Assembly: GCF_015624485.1 (NCBI RefSeq)
Contig: NZ_CP061378.1
Span: 3,658,001-3,722,000 of the forward strand
Direction of reading: 5' to 3'
DNA length: 64,000 bases
Source: Bradyrhizobium genosp. L
Lineage (GTDB): Bacteria; Pseudomonadota; Alphaproteobacteria; Rhizobiales; Xanthobacteraceae
Of the stretch, positions 17,679 through 25,793 are shown in pieces. The notes beneath the pieces were generated by a model. It was not told the DNA's origin. It made no database searches and saw nothing but the letters and a program-made list of their open reading frames with translations. The position numbers and the translations under genes were made by a program. The first letter of the stretch is position 1. Each line of letters starts with the position of its first letter.

Positions 17679-19739
17679 CTAGACGTCGAGCAGATCGTCG
17701 CTGGCGAATTCGGCCTTGTCGGAAATAAAAGCAAACCGTGCTTCCGCCTTGGTGCCCATCAGCCGCTCGACGGAATCGGCAGTGCCCTCGCGGTCGTCAG
17801 CGAGCAGCACCACGCGCAGCATCGTGCGCTTGGCCGGATCCATGGTGGTTTCCTTGAGCTGGGCCGGGTTCATTTCGCCGAGGCCTTTGAAGCGATTCAC
17901 CTCGACATTGGCGTTGGCGTTGAACTCGCTCTTCAGCAGCGCGTCCTTGTGCGCGTCGTCGCGGGCATAAACCGACTTGGAGCCGTGGGTCAGCTTGTAG
18001 AGCGGCGGCACCGCGAGATAGAGATGCCCTTCATCGATCAGCCGCGGCATCTGCCGGTAGAAGAACGTGATCAGCAGCGATGCGATATGCGCGCCGTCGA
18101 CGTCGGCGTCGGTCATGATGACGATGCGCTGATAGCGCAGGTCCTCTTCGCGATAATGCGCAAGCGTACCGCAACCGATCGCCTGCACGAGATCGGAGAG
18201 CTGGGCGTTGGCGGTCAGCTTGTCCTTGCCGGCGGAGGCGACGTTGAGAATCTTGCCGCGCAGCGGCAGCACGGCCTGGTTTTGGCGATCGCGCGCATGT
18301 TTGGCGCTGCCACCTGCCGAGTCGCCTTCGACGATGAAGAGCTCCGAGTTTGCCGTCCCGGTGTCGATGCAATCGGCGAGCTTGCCGGGGAGGCGCAGCT
18401 TCTTGCCCGCGGTCTTGCGAGCGGTCTCCTTCTCCTGCCGTCGCCGCAGCCGCTCCTCGGCGCGGTCGATGACGAAATCCAGCAGGCGATTGGCCTGGTT
18501 CGGATTGCCCGACAGCCAGTGGTCGAACGGATCCTTGATCGCCTGTTCGACGATGCGCTGCGCTTCCGCGGTGGCGAGACGGTCCTTGGTCTGGCCCTGG
18601 AATTCAGGCTCGCGCACGAACACCGAGAGCATCACCGCCGCGCCCACCATCACGTCTTCCGAGGTGATGGAAGCCGCGCGCTTGCCCTGGCCGGCACGCT
18701 CCGCATGATCCTTCAAGCCGCGCAGCAGCGCACTGCGCATGCCCGATTCATGGGTGCCGCCGTCGGGTGTCGGCACCGTGTTGGTGTAGGACGACAGGAA
18801 GCCGTCGGCGTCGGCGGTCCACGCCACCGCCCACTCGCAGGCGCCGTGCGCGCCGCTGCGGCCGGACTTGCCGGAGAAGATGTCCTGATGCACCAGCGTG
18901 TCGGCGTGGATCGCCGCGGCGAGATAATCCTTCAGGCCGCCGGGGAAGTGGAATGTCGCCTCCGCCGGCACATCTTCGACGCCCTTCAACAGCTCCTGGT
19001 CGCAGTGCCAGCGGATTTCGACGCCGCCGAACAGATAGGCCTTCGAGCGCGTCATCTTGAACAGGCGCTGCGGCTTGAAGGTCGCCTTGGCGCCAAAAAT
19101 CTCGGTGTCCGGCTTGAAGCGGATGCGGGTGCCGCGGCGGTTGTTGACCTTGCCGAGCTCTTCGAGCTTGCCCTTGGGAAGGCCGCGTTCGAAGGTCATG
19201 CGGTACAGCTGCTGGCTGCGCGCGACCTCGACCTCGAGCCGCGAGGAGAGGGCGTTGACCACGGAGACGCCGACGCCGTGCAGGCCGCCCGAGGTCTCGT
19301 AGACCTTGGAGTCGAACTTGCCGCCGGAATGCAGCATGCACATGATGACTTCGAGCGCCGACTTTCTCGGGAATTTCTTGTGCGCGTCGACTGGAATGCC
19401 GCGGCCATTGTCGGTCACGGTCAGGAAGCCATCGGCAGCAAGTTCGACTTCGATGAAGGTCGCATGACCGGCCAGCGCCTCGTCCATCGAATTGTCGATC
19501 ACTTCGGCGAACAGGTGGTGCAGCGCCTTCTCGTCGGTGCCGCCGATATACATACCAGGCCGCTTGCGGACCGGTTCCAGCCCCTCAAGGACCTCGATGT
19601 CATCGGCGGTATAGCTGTCTTCGGCACCGCCGGTGGCGCGGGCGGCGACCTTCAGCGGCGCGCGTCCCTTAGGCTCCGGAGCACCGAACAGGTCGTCGGC
19701 CGATTTGGCTTTTGCGTTTGTTTTCAGTGGTTTGGACAT
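17679..19739 (-). CDS. parE: DNA topoisomerase IV subunit B
   Basis: ParE (686 aa), ATPase subunit of topoisomerase IV that decatenates daughter chromosomes. The GHKL ATPase shows EVIDNSMDEALAG, TVTDNGRGIPVDAH and SGGLHGVGVSVVNALS; the TOPRIM part has FIVEGDSAGGSAKHARD and MTDADVDGAHIASLL. A basic, Ala-rich extension of about 45 residues precedes the GHKL domain. Distinguished from GyrB by length and by IGCGTLAHYREEDLRYQRIV; gyrB also tends to carry an extra insert. It is transcribed alone on the minus strand. Confidence 0.93.
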   Translation of the reverse strand: MSKPLKTNAKAKSADDLFGAPEPKGRAPLKVAARATGGAEDSYTADDIEVLEGLEPVRKRPGMYIGGTDEKALHHLFAEVIDNSMDEALAGHATFIEVELAADGFLTVTDNGRGIPVDAHKKFPRKSALEVIMCMLHSGGKFDSKVYETSGGLHGVGVSVVNALSSRLEVEVARSQQLYRMTFERGLPKGKLEELGKVNNRRGTRIRFKPDTEIFGAKATFKPQRLFKMTRSKAYLFGGVEIRWHCDQELLKGVEDVPAEATFHFPGGLKDYLAAAIHADTLVHQDIFSGKSGRSGAHGACEWAVAWTADADGFLSSYTNTVPTPDGGTHESGMRSALLRGLKDHAERAGQGKRAASITSEDVMVGAAVMLSVFVREPEFQGQTKDRLATAEAQRIVEQAIKDPFDHWLSGNPNQANRLLDFVIDRAEERLRRRQEKETARKTAGKKLRLPGKLADCIDTGTANSELFIVEGDSAGGSAKHARDRQNQAVLPLRGKILNVASAGKDKLTANAQLSDLVQAIGCGTLAHYREEDLRYQRIVIMTDADVDGAHIASLLITFFYRQMPRLIDEGHLYLAVPPLYKLTHGSKSVYARDDAHKDALLKSEFNANANVEVNRFKGLGEMNPAQLKETTMDPAKRTMLRVVLLADDREGTADSVERLMGTKAEARFAFISDKAEFASDDLLDV

Positions 19740-19869
19740 GGTTCTTTATGTCACGCGCCAGTCTTGGCGCGGCGAATCGGTTATCCCTGACTATGCCACG
19801 GATAGGCTGCAAATGGGGACGGCGGAGGGCAGCAGGCCCGGGCCGTCCCCTACAGATAGGGGTGTCGGA

Positions 19870-20238
19870 TTACGCCTGCGAGGTGCGGAATACAACGATC
19901 GCGAACAGGGCCATGGCGACCACCACGATCAGCGATCCGATGATGGGGGCGGCGACGAATGACTCTCCGTTCACGAGCACCATCGCTACCCCGGCCGGAA
20001 ACAGGATGCCGCCGATGATATGCAACCAGCCCTGGATCCTCGCCAACCGCATCGCGCCCGCGGCCGGCACCAAACGGTAGTAGAGGCCGAACAGGAACAG
20101 CAGCACACCGCCGACCAGGTTGAGATGCGCATGCGCCGGCCCCATCGTGAAGTCGTGCCCGATTCCCATGGCGATGCCCGCGAGCATTCCGAACAGCAGC
20201 ACGACAACGCTCACGCACATCATCACTGATCCGATCAT
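19870..20238 (-). CDS. Small four-helix membrane protein with HAHLNLVGG motif
   Basis: Inner-membrane protein of 122 aa with about four transmembrane helices (VVVLLFGMLAGIAMG, LVGGVLLFLFGLYYRL, LHIIGGILFPAGVAMVL, IGSLIVVVAMALFAIVVF). The segment GPAHAHLNLVGG resembles heme-ligand helices of the heme-copper oxidase/NnrS-like superfamily, where HxHLN coordinates heme; the second His (WLHIIGG) could be a partner. Function is unknown, and the heme idea is inference. It is divergent from the DedA gene with a palindrome between them. Confidence 0.7.
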   Translation of the reverse strand: MIGSVMMCVSVVVLLFGMLAGIAMGIGHDFTMGPAHAHLNLVGGVLLFLFGLYYRLVPAAGAMRLARIQGWLHIIGGILFPAGVAMVLVNGESFVAAPIIGSLIVVVAMALFAIVVFRTSQA

Positions 20239-20314
20239 TCAATTCTTCCTTCTTCGTGTCAGGGATGCCGGCCGGCCCGCGCTGAAGGGGAAATCACGAT
20301 CGATCCCCGGCTTT

Positions 20315-20329
20315 GTGACTTGAAGTCAC
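20315..20329. promoter_or_regulatory. Palindrome between divergent genes
   Basis: Perfect 7-base arms GTGACTT and AAGTCAC flank a single G. It lies between the minus-strand small membrane gene and the plus-strand DedA gene, where a shared regulator could act on either promoter. No cognate regulator is encoded nearby. Confidence 0.4.
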
Positions 20330-20412
20330 GCAATGGGCTGGCTTACCTGTTCTTAGGTGAGGAACCGGCAGAAAGGTTCATTCAAGGTCAAACGGGGAAG
20401 GCAAGCGACGAG

Positions 20413-20943
20413 ATGGAAGATTTTGCGCACGCGCTGGCCGAATTCGTGCGCCATCATCAGGCTTGGGCCGCTCCGATCGTCCTGTTGCTCGCGTTTGGTG
20501 AATCGCTTGCCTTCATCTCGCTGCTGATCCCGGCCTGGGGCGCGCTGGTCGCGATCGGCGCGCTGATCGGCGTCAGCGGTATCAACTTCTGGCCGATCTG
20601 GATCGCCGGCGGCATCGGCGCGGCGCTCGGCGATTGGGTCTCCTACTGGTTCGGCTACCGCTACAAGGAACAGGTGGCCCAGATGTGGCCGCTGTCGCGC
20701 TATCCCGAAATCCTGCCGCGCGGCGAGGCCTTCGTGAAGAGCTGGGGCGTGCCCAGCATCTTCATCGGCCGCTTCTTCGGTCCGCTGCGCGCCTCGGTGC
20801 CGCTTGCCGCCGGGATTTTCGAGATGTCGTACTGGCGATTCCAGATCGCCAATTTCGTCTCCGCGCTGGTGTGGTCGGCGGCGCTGCTGCTGTTCGGCGA
20901 CGTGATCGCCAAGGTCATGGAATGGATGTGGCGGGTGGTGTAG
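20413..20943 (+). CDS. DedA-family membrane protein
   Basis: Polytopic inner-membrane protein (176 aa) of the DedA/SNARE-associated (VTT) family. Family hallmarks are the early FGESLAFISLLIPAWG segment, the GGIGAALGDWVSYWFGYR segment, and the conserved GRFFGPLRASVPLAAG loop with its essential Arg. DedA proteins support membrane potential and undecaprenyl phosphate or lipid flipping. The ATG at 20413 begins just before the first helix; upstream in-frame codons lack an ATG. It is monocistronic. Confidence 0.88.
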   Translation: MEDFAHALAEFVRHHQAWAAPIVLLLAFGESLAFISLLIPAWGALVAIGALIGVSGINFWPIWIAGGIGAALGDWVSYWFGYRYKEQVAQMWPLSRYPEILPRGEAFVKSWGVPSIFIGRFFGPLRASVPLAAGIFEMSYWRFQIANFVSALVWSAALLLFGDVIAKVMEWMWRVV

Positions 20944-21020
20944 GCCGCGGTTTCCCGGCACCACACGCGATGGGAGAATGTAAAAGTTTTTCTATCCAGG
21001 CGAGGGGGTGCTAATCTCCC

Positions 21021-21068
21021 GATGCTAGCTCAACTACCGACGTTACAGATCGTCGCCGGGCTAGCATC
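21021..21068 (+). promoter_or_regulatory. Inverted repeat over the ribosome-binding region
   Basis: Arms GATGCTAGC and GCTAGCATC pair perfectly (9 bp) around a 30-base loop, and the second arm ends 3 bases before the ATG of the next gene. No clear Shine-Dalgarno sequence is present outside the arm, so the structure could hide the initiation region or be a DNA operator. Confidence 0.4.
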
Positions 21069-21071
21069 ACA

Positions 21072-23738
21072 ATGGTCGCGCGAATCCTCTTCTTACCCAT
21101 CCTGCTGTTGGCTCTGGCGAGCCAGGCCGCGGCCGAACCCGCGGACACGTTCGTCGCCGGAGCCGTAGACCGGCAACAGGTCTGGGTCGACCCGGGCTGG
21201 CGGCGCACGGTGATCCGTTATGCCGTCACCTTCGACGAGCAGGGCCTGAGCACGACGGTCTATGATTTCGAGGCCGAGGCGCTCAACGAAAAGGGGGCCG
21301 AGGCCCTCGCCCAACGGGCCGTTGGCTACAACAGCTATTTCTACGACGTTTTGTCCAGCGAGCTCGCCACCTTGAAGGCCGACGGCCGCGTCATCGCGGT
21401 CGACGAGCGCGCCGTCCGCGATCAGCCGGCCTCAACCGATTCGTCATCTCCCTATTTCGACGAGCGGCGCCAGCGGATCATCGCCTATCCGGATGTCGCG
21501 CCCGGCGACAAGGTGAGAGGACGGCTGATCTACAAGGCGAAGCGAGCCGAATTTCCCGGCGAGTTTGCGCGTTACTGGAGCCAGCCGGCAGATCAACCTC
21601 CCGAGGTGATCGAACTGACGCTCGATGCGCCTGCCTCGAAGCCGCTGCGCGTCGCAGCGCGCAATGTCGAGCACAGCGAGGAGCGATCCGGCGATCGGAT
21701 CATCCATCATGTCCGCTTCAGGCAGGACACGCCGCGGCCGCGCCTGCTCGACATGGGATCGTTCGACGATGCCAGCCGCTTCGAGGTCAGCACCTTCGCG
21801 GACTACGCCGCATTGGCGGCCGTGCTGAACGCCCGCAACGCGCCGATGGCGCAGCCTGACGAGAGTGTGCGGAAGCTTTCGGCCGAGATTGTCGGCGATG
21901 CCGCCGACACGCGCGGCAAGGTCGAGCGGATCCACAACTGGGTCGCGCGCAACATCCGCTATGTCGGGATCGGTTTGGAGGACGGCGGCCTAACCTCGCA
22001 ACCCGCATCCGCCGTGCTCGCGGCGCGCTACGGCGATTGCAAAGCGCATGCGACGATCCTCAAGGCGCTGCTCGCGGCGCAGGGGATCGAGGCCAATCTC
22101 GTCGCCGTCAACGCCGGCATGCAGTACACGCTGACGGAAGTCGCGACGCAGAATTTCGACCACGCGATCGTCTATGTTCCGGCGATCGACCGCTACCTCG
22201 ACCCGACGGCCTCGCTGACTGCCTTCGACGCGTTGCCGCCGAACCTCGGCGGCAAGCCGGCGCTCAACATCGACAAGGGGACGGTGGCCCGCATTCCGGT
22301 GGCGGGACCGCAGCGCTTCGCGCTGGCGGCAGACACCGACTACACGCTGCTCGACGATGGCACACGGCGGGCGCGCTCGGTCTTGTCCGGCAGCGGATTG
22401 GGAGCGGTCATCGGACGGTCCGTGGCACAGGGCCTCGAGACGGTCGACAGGCAGAACAGCGCCAAGCGGATGGTCGAGCAGGCCGGGCTGGCCGGCAGTG
22501 GCGACTACAGCTTCCCGAATCCGCGGGACCTGTCCGACGCTTTCGCCATCACCGCGACGTTCGAGATCAGCAAGCCCGTCAACCTGCATTATCCCGAGCG
22601 CATCCGAACGCTGCCGCTAACGGATCCGCGGCCGTCGCTGCCGATGCTCGCCGCGGGTAGCGCGACCGAGCGGGCGTTTCCCTGTCGCGCGCTGGAGTAC
22701 CGGGAGACCAGCTCGCTCACGGTGCCGGAAGGAACCCATTTCTTCGAAAAGCCGGCGCCAGTCACCTACAGCAACAGCTTTGCCGGCAGCACCGCATACG
22801 GCCCCGCAACCGGCCGGATCGAGGTCAATGCGACGGCCACGCTCGATGGCCAGACCATCCGCACCAACGCCGTCGTGCGCTTCAGCGTCGACGCTGCGAT
22901 CTGTCCCGCCGCGTTTGCAGCGGCGATCAAGACCGGCTTCGACAAGTTCACGGAGTTCAGATATCGGCAGGTTGGACTGACGCCCCGGTCGGTGCCGCTC
23001 GTCACCGATGTCAGCGCCGACTATACCGACGGCGTGAAAGCGTACCAGTCGCAGAACTATCCGCGCGCGATGGCACTGCTCCGGCCCTACGCAGAGAGCG
23101 GCAACGCCTCGGCGCAATCCTATGTGGCGTACATGTACGAAAGCGGTTACGGCGTCGAGCGCAACTCTGCCGAGGCCATCCGCTGGTTCCAGTTGGCGGC
23201 GGCGCAGGGCGATTCCTACAGCCAGGGGAAGCTGGGATATGCCTATGAGTATGGGCTTGGCACGGCACGCGACGAGAAGGCCGCAGCCGAGTGGTACGCC
23301 AAGGCGGCCGAGCGGGGTAACGTGTTCGGCCAGTCGCGTTTGGGACGGCTCTATCGGGACGGTGTGGGCCTCGCCCAGGATTATCAGCAGGCCGCCAACT
23401 GGTTCTCGAAGGCTGCCGACCAGGGCTCGACCTGGGCGCAGATGAATCTCGCGCTGCTCTATCTCAAGGGCCAGGGACTGCCGATGGACCAGTCCAGGGG
23501 CATTGCGTTGTTGCGGATTGCAGCGGACCAGAACGACGGCGATGCCCAGTATAATCTGGGGTACGCCTATGAGAGCGGCACCGGCGTGCCAAAGGACACC
23601 CAGGAAGCCATCAAATGGTACGCCAGGGCATCCGATCGCGGCAGTACGCTCGCCCACGCGCGTCTGCAGGGATTGCTGGCCGGCGGCGGCTTCTGGGAGA
23701 GCCTGCTGCGCCACATCGGCTTGCTCAGCAAGCTGTGA
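21072..23738 (+). CDS. Secreted DUF3857-transglutaminase protein with Sel1 repeats
   Basis: Large exported protein (888 aa) with a signal peptide ending near residue 21 (LLALASQAAA). Residues of about 40-240 match DUF3857, followed by a transglutaminase-like core: C323 in ARYGDCKAHATIL, H364 in NFDHAIVYV and D377 in RYLDPTAS form the papain-like triad. A linker of about 280 residues leads to at least five Sel1-like repeats (about 680-875), such as GDSYSQGKLGYAYEYGLG. DUF3857 plus transglutaminase is common in periplasmic proteins; the fused Sel1 tail is the unusual part. The substrate is unknown. Confidence 0.85.
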   Translation: MVARILFLPILLLALASQAAAEPADTFVAGAVDRQQVWVDPGWRRTVIRYAVTFDEQGLSTTVYDFEAEALNEKGAEALAQRAVGYNSYFYDVLSSELATLKADGRVIAVDERAVRDQPASTDSSSPYFDERRQRIIAYPDVAPGDKVRGRLIYKAKRAEFPGEFARYWSQPADQPPEVIELTLDAPASKPLRVAARNVEHSEERSGDRIIHHVRFRQDTPRPRLLDMGSFDDASRFEVSTFADYAALAAVLNARNAPMAQPDESVRKLSAEIVGDAADTRGKVERIHNWVARNIRYVGIGLEDGGLTSQPASAVLAARYGDCKAHATILKALLAAQGIEANLVAVNAGMQYTLTEVATQNFDHAIVYVPAIDRYLDPTASLTAFDALPPNLGGKPALNIDKGTVARIPVAGPQRFALAADTDYTLLDDGTRRARSVLSGSGLGAVIGRSVAQGLETVDRQNSAKRMVEQAGLAGSGDYSFPNPRDLSDAFAITATFEISKPVNLHYPERIRTLPLTDPRPSLPMLAAGSATERAFPCRALEYRETSSLTVPEGTHFFEKPAPVTYSNSFAGSTAYGPATGRIEVNATATLDGQTIRTNAVVRFSVDAAICPAAFAAAIKTGFDKFTEFRYRQVGLTPRSVPLVTDVSADYTDGVKAYQSQNYPRAMALLRPYAESGNASAQSYVAYMYESGYGVERNSAEAIRWFQLAAAQGDSYSQGKLGYAYEYGLGTARDEKAAAEWYAKAAERGNVFGQSRLGRLYRDGVGLAQDYQQAANWFSKAADQGSTWAQMNLALLYLKGQGLPMDQSRGIALLRIAADQNDGDAQYNLGYAYESGTGVPKDTQEAIKWYARASDRGSTLAHARLQGLLAGGGFWESLLRHIGLLSKL

Positions 23739-23916
23739 ATGCAACCGCAGCTCGGCCGGCCGTGGCGTCGGAATAACGCCGCCGGTGCAGGGTTAGCCGG
23801 GAAGACGGTGGATCGCGCAGCCGTCATCGCAGAACCGGGCGAAACGCTGTTAAAACCTCGCCCAACGACGCGAATTGCGCTGCTCGCTACCAGCATCTGA
23901 TTGGGAGGACACCACC

Positions 23917-24906
23917 ATGGAATTGTCACGACGTCACGCTCTCGCCGGCGCCGCGGGGCTCGCCGCCGCGCCGCTGCTGTCCGCCGCGGCCGCCAACGCG
24001 GCGGCACCGGCCGCCGATAAGCAGGCGCCGAGCTTCTATCGCTACAAGGTCGGCGACATCATGGTCACCGTGGTGTCCGACGGCAAGAACGTCTTCAAGC
24101 TGGAAGACGGCTTCATTCCCAATGCGAAGCGCGAGGATGTCAACGCGGCGCTGGAAAAGGCCTTCATGCCGCGCGACATGATGACGATCTGGTTCGCGCC
24201 GCTGGTGCTCAACACCGGCGGCAAGCTGGTCGTGATCGACACCGGCAATGGCGCGCTGGCGAAGGCCAACAGCAAGGGCGCCAACGGCGTCTTCGCGGAC
24301 AATTTCGTCGCGGCCGGTTTCGATCCCAAGGCGGTCGACATGGTCGTGATCTCGCACTTCCACACCGACCACGTGAACGGGCTTTTGACCGCCGAGGGCA
24401 CGCCGGCGTTCCCGAACGCCGAGGTGCTGGTGCCGGCGACCGAATGGAAGTTCTGGATGGACGACGGCGAGATGAGCCGGGCGCCGGCCGGCCGCATGCA
24501 GGGGCTATTCAAGAACAACCGCAACATCTTCGAAGCCGGCTTGAAGAAGAAGGTCACGCCCTATGAGTGGGGCAAGGAGATCGCGCCGGGCCTGACCTCG
24601 GTCGAGACCATCGGCCATACCCCTGGCCACACCTCCTATGTGCTGGCGTCCGGCTCGGACAAGGTCTTCATCCAGTCCGACGTCACCAACAATCCGAACC
24701 TGTTCGCCACCAATCCGGGCTGGCATGCGTTCTTCGACCAGGACGGTGACGTGGCCGAGAAGACCCGGCGGCGCATCTACGACATGGTGGTTGCCGAGAA
24801 GCTCCAGGTGCAGGGCTTCCACTATCCGTTCCCGGGCCTCGGCAACATCGTCAAGGACGGCAACGGCTATCGTGTCGTGCCGGCGCCGTGGAATCCGGTG
24901 ATCTGA
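23917..24906 (+). CDS. Secreted metallo-beta-lactamase-fold hydrolase
   Basis: MBL-fold protein of 329 aa. The N-terminus MELSRRHALAGAAGLAAAP is a twin-arginine-like export signal. The metal motif HFHTDH (147-152) is followed by ETIGHTPGHTSY and IQSDVTNN, giving a two-metal site. The ATG at 23917 has GGGAGGA 8 bases upstream, better than an earlier in-frame start. Related proteins are lactonases or other hydrolases such as AttM/AHL-lactonase-like; substrate cannot be inferred. It ends 10 bases before a promoter for the next unit. Confidence 0.88.
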   Translation: MELSRRHALAGAAGLAAAPLLSAAAANAAAPAADKQAPSFYRYKVGDIMVTVVSDGKNVFKLEDGFIPNAKREDVNAALEKAFMPRDMMTIWFAPLVLNTGGKLVVIDTGNGALAKANSKGANGVFADNFVAAGFDPKAVDMVVISHFHTDHVNGLLTAEGTPAFPNAEVLVPATEWKFWMDDGEMSRAPAGRMQGLFKNNRNIFEAGLKKKVTPYEWGKEIAPGLTSVETIGHTPGHTSYVLASGSDKVFIQSDVTNNPNLFATNPGWHAFFDQDGDVAEKTRRRIYDMVVAEKLQVQGFHYPFPGLGNIVKDGNGYRVVPAPWNPVI

Positions 24907-24915
24907 CGGTTTTCC

Positions 24916-24945
24916 TTGACGTGACGCGGGCGCGGCCTTATTAGC
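24916..24945 (+). promoter_or_regulatory. Promoter of the paiB-argC leader transcript
   Basis: TTGACG at 24916-24921, inside the alphaproteobacterial CTTGAC context, and TATTAG at 24940-24945 are separated by 18 bases. The -10 element ends 7 bases before the ATG of the leader peptide, so transcription would start at or next to that ATG. Confidence 0.6.
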
Positions 24946-24952
24946 CGCGCCC

Positions 24953-25027
24953 ATGATCAACGCCGCGACCATCATCATCGCCCGTCGCCGCCGTACCCTC
25001 GCGGTACAGGCGGTCGTTCGCGTTTAA
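24953..25027 (+). CDS. Candidate arginine-rich leader peptide of paiB-argC
   Basis: A 24-codon frame starting at ATG and ending at TAA, encoding a peptide with the segment ATIIIARRRRTLAV: three Ile codons followed by four consecutive Arg codons (CGT CGC CGC CGT). A promoter ends 7 bases before the ATG, implying leaderless translation. The Arg codons overlap a hairpin (24989-24997 with 25003-25012). GGCGG at 25009-25013 can alternatively pair with CCGCC at 25043-25047, which could itself pair with GGCGGC at 25096-25101. That arrangement is what ribosome-mediated attenuation needs, and argC is an arginine-pathway gene. No T-run terminator is seen, so the mechanism is open. Confidence 0.55.
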   Translation: MINAATIIIARRRRTLAVQAVVRV

Positions 25028-25127
25028 CGATCATCGCCTCTGCCGCCGGATTTCTTCCCGCGGCGCTCTCCTTACGAAGACACGCGGTACGATCTGGCGG
25101 CTCCCTTGTCACGCAGGAGCTACCACC

Positions 25128-25793
25128 ATGTATACGCCACCGGTATTCAAACCCGACCGCGCCGCAAGCCTCGCCTTCGCGGAAGCGCGCGGCTTCGGCC
25201 TTGCCTGCGCGTGGGACGGCGGCAAGCCGGTCGCCTCCGCGCTACCGTTCTACCTGACCTACGCGAGTGATGGCACGCCGCGGGCGCTGTTTCATGTCGC
25301 CGGTCACAATCCGCTGGTAAAGCTGGCAGGCGGCGCCTCCTGGCTGCTGGCCGTCACCGGCGCGGATGCCTATGTGTCGGCGGACTGGTACGTCTCGCCC
25401 GACCAGGTGCCGACCTGGCTCTATCAGGCCGTGCACCTGACCGGGCCGGTGCGGACGCTGTCGGATCAGGAACTTGCCGTTCAGATCGATACGCTGAGCG
25501 CCAAGTTCGAGGAGCGGCTGTTGCCGAAAAAGCCGTGGCTGCCGGCCAAGATGACAGCCGCGCGGCTGGATGCCATGAAGAAGGCGATCGTGGGCTTCGA
25601 GATGACGGTGGAAGAGGTGGAGGGCAGCTTCAAGCTGAACCAGCACAAATCCGAGACCGATTATGCGGCGGTCGCGGGCAGCCTTGCCGCGCAGGCCGAC
25701 GCCGGCGCGCAGGCGATCGCGCTTTTGATGCGGCAGACGCGGCCGGATGTCTTTGCAAACCAAACGAACGAGCTCGAAAGGAGCGTGCCATGA
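25128..25793 (+). CDS. PaiB-type FMN-binding negative regulator
   Basis: FMN-binding split-barrel protein (221 aa) of the PaiB family. It starts MYTPPVFKPDRAASLAFAEA and includes ALFHVAGHNPL, SADWYVSPDQVPTWLYQAVHL and FEMTVEEVEGSFKLNQHKS, all family landmarks. PaiB of Bacillus represses sporulation and degradative-enzyme genes together with PaiA; the role of proteobacterial members is unclear. The ATG has GCAGGAG 9 bases upstream. Its stop overlaps the ATG of argC, so the two are probably translated together from the leader-controlled transcript. Confidence 0.88.
   Translation: MYTPPVFKPDRAASLAFAEARGFGLACAWDGGKPVASALPFYLTYASDGTPRALFHVAGHNPLVKLAGGASWLLAVTGADAYVSADWYVSPDQVPTWLYQAVHLTGPVRTLSDQELAVQIDTLSAKFEERLLPKKPWLPAKMTAARLDAMKKAIVGFEMTVEEVEGSFKLNQHKSETDYAAVAGSLAAQADAGAQAIALLMRQTRPDVFANQTNELERSVP

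Noticed and set aside
17949..19790. 613-codon plus-strand frame antisense to parE
   Set aside because: A GC-rich shadow of a secure gene; no recognisable protein features.
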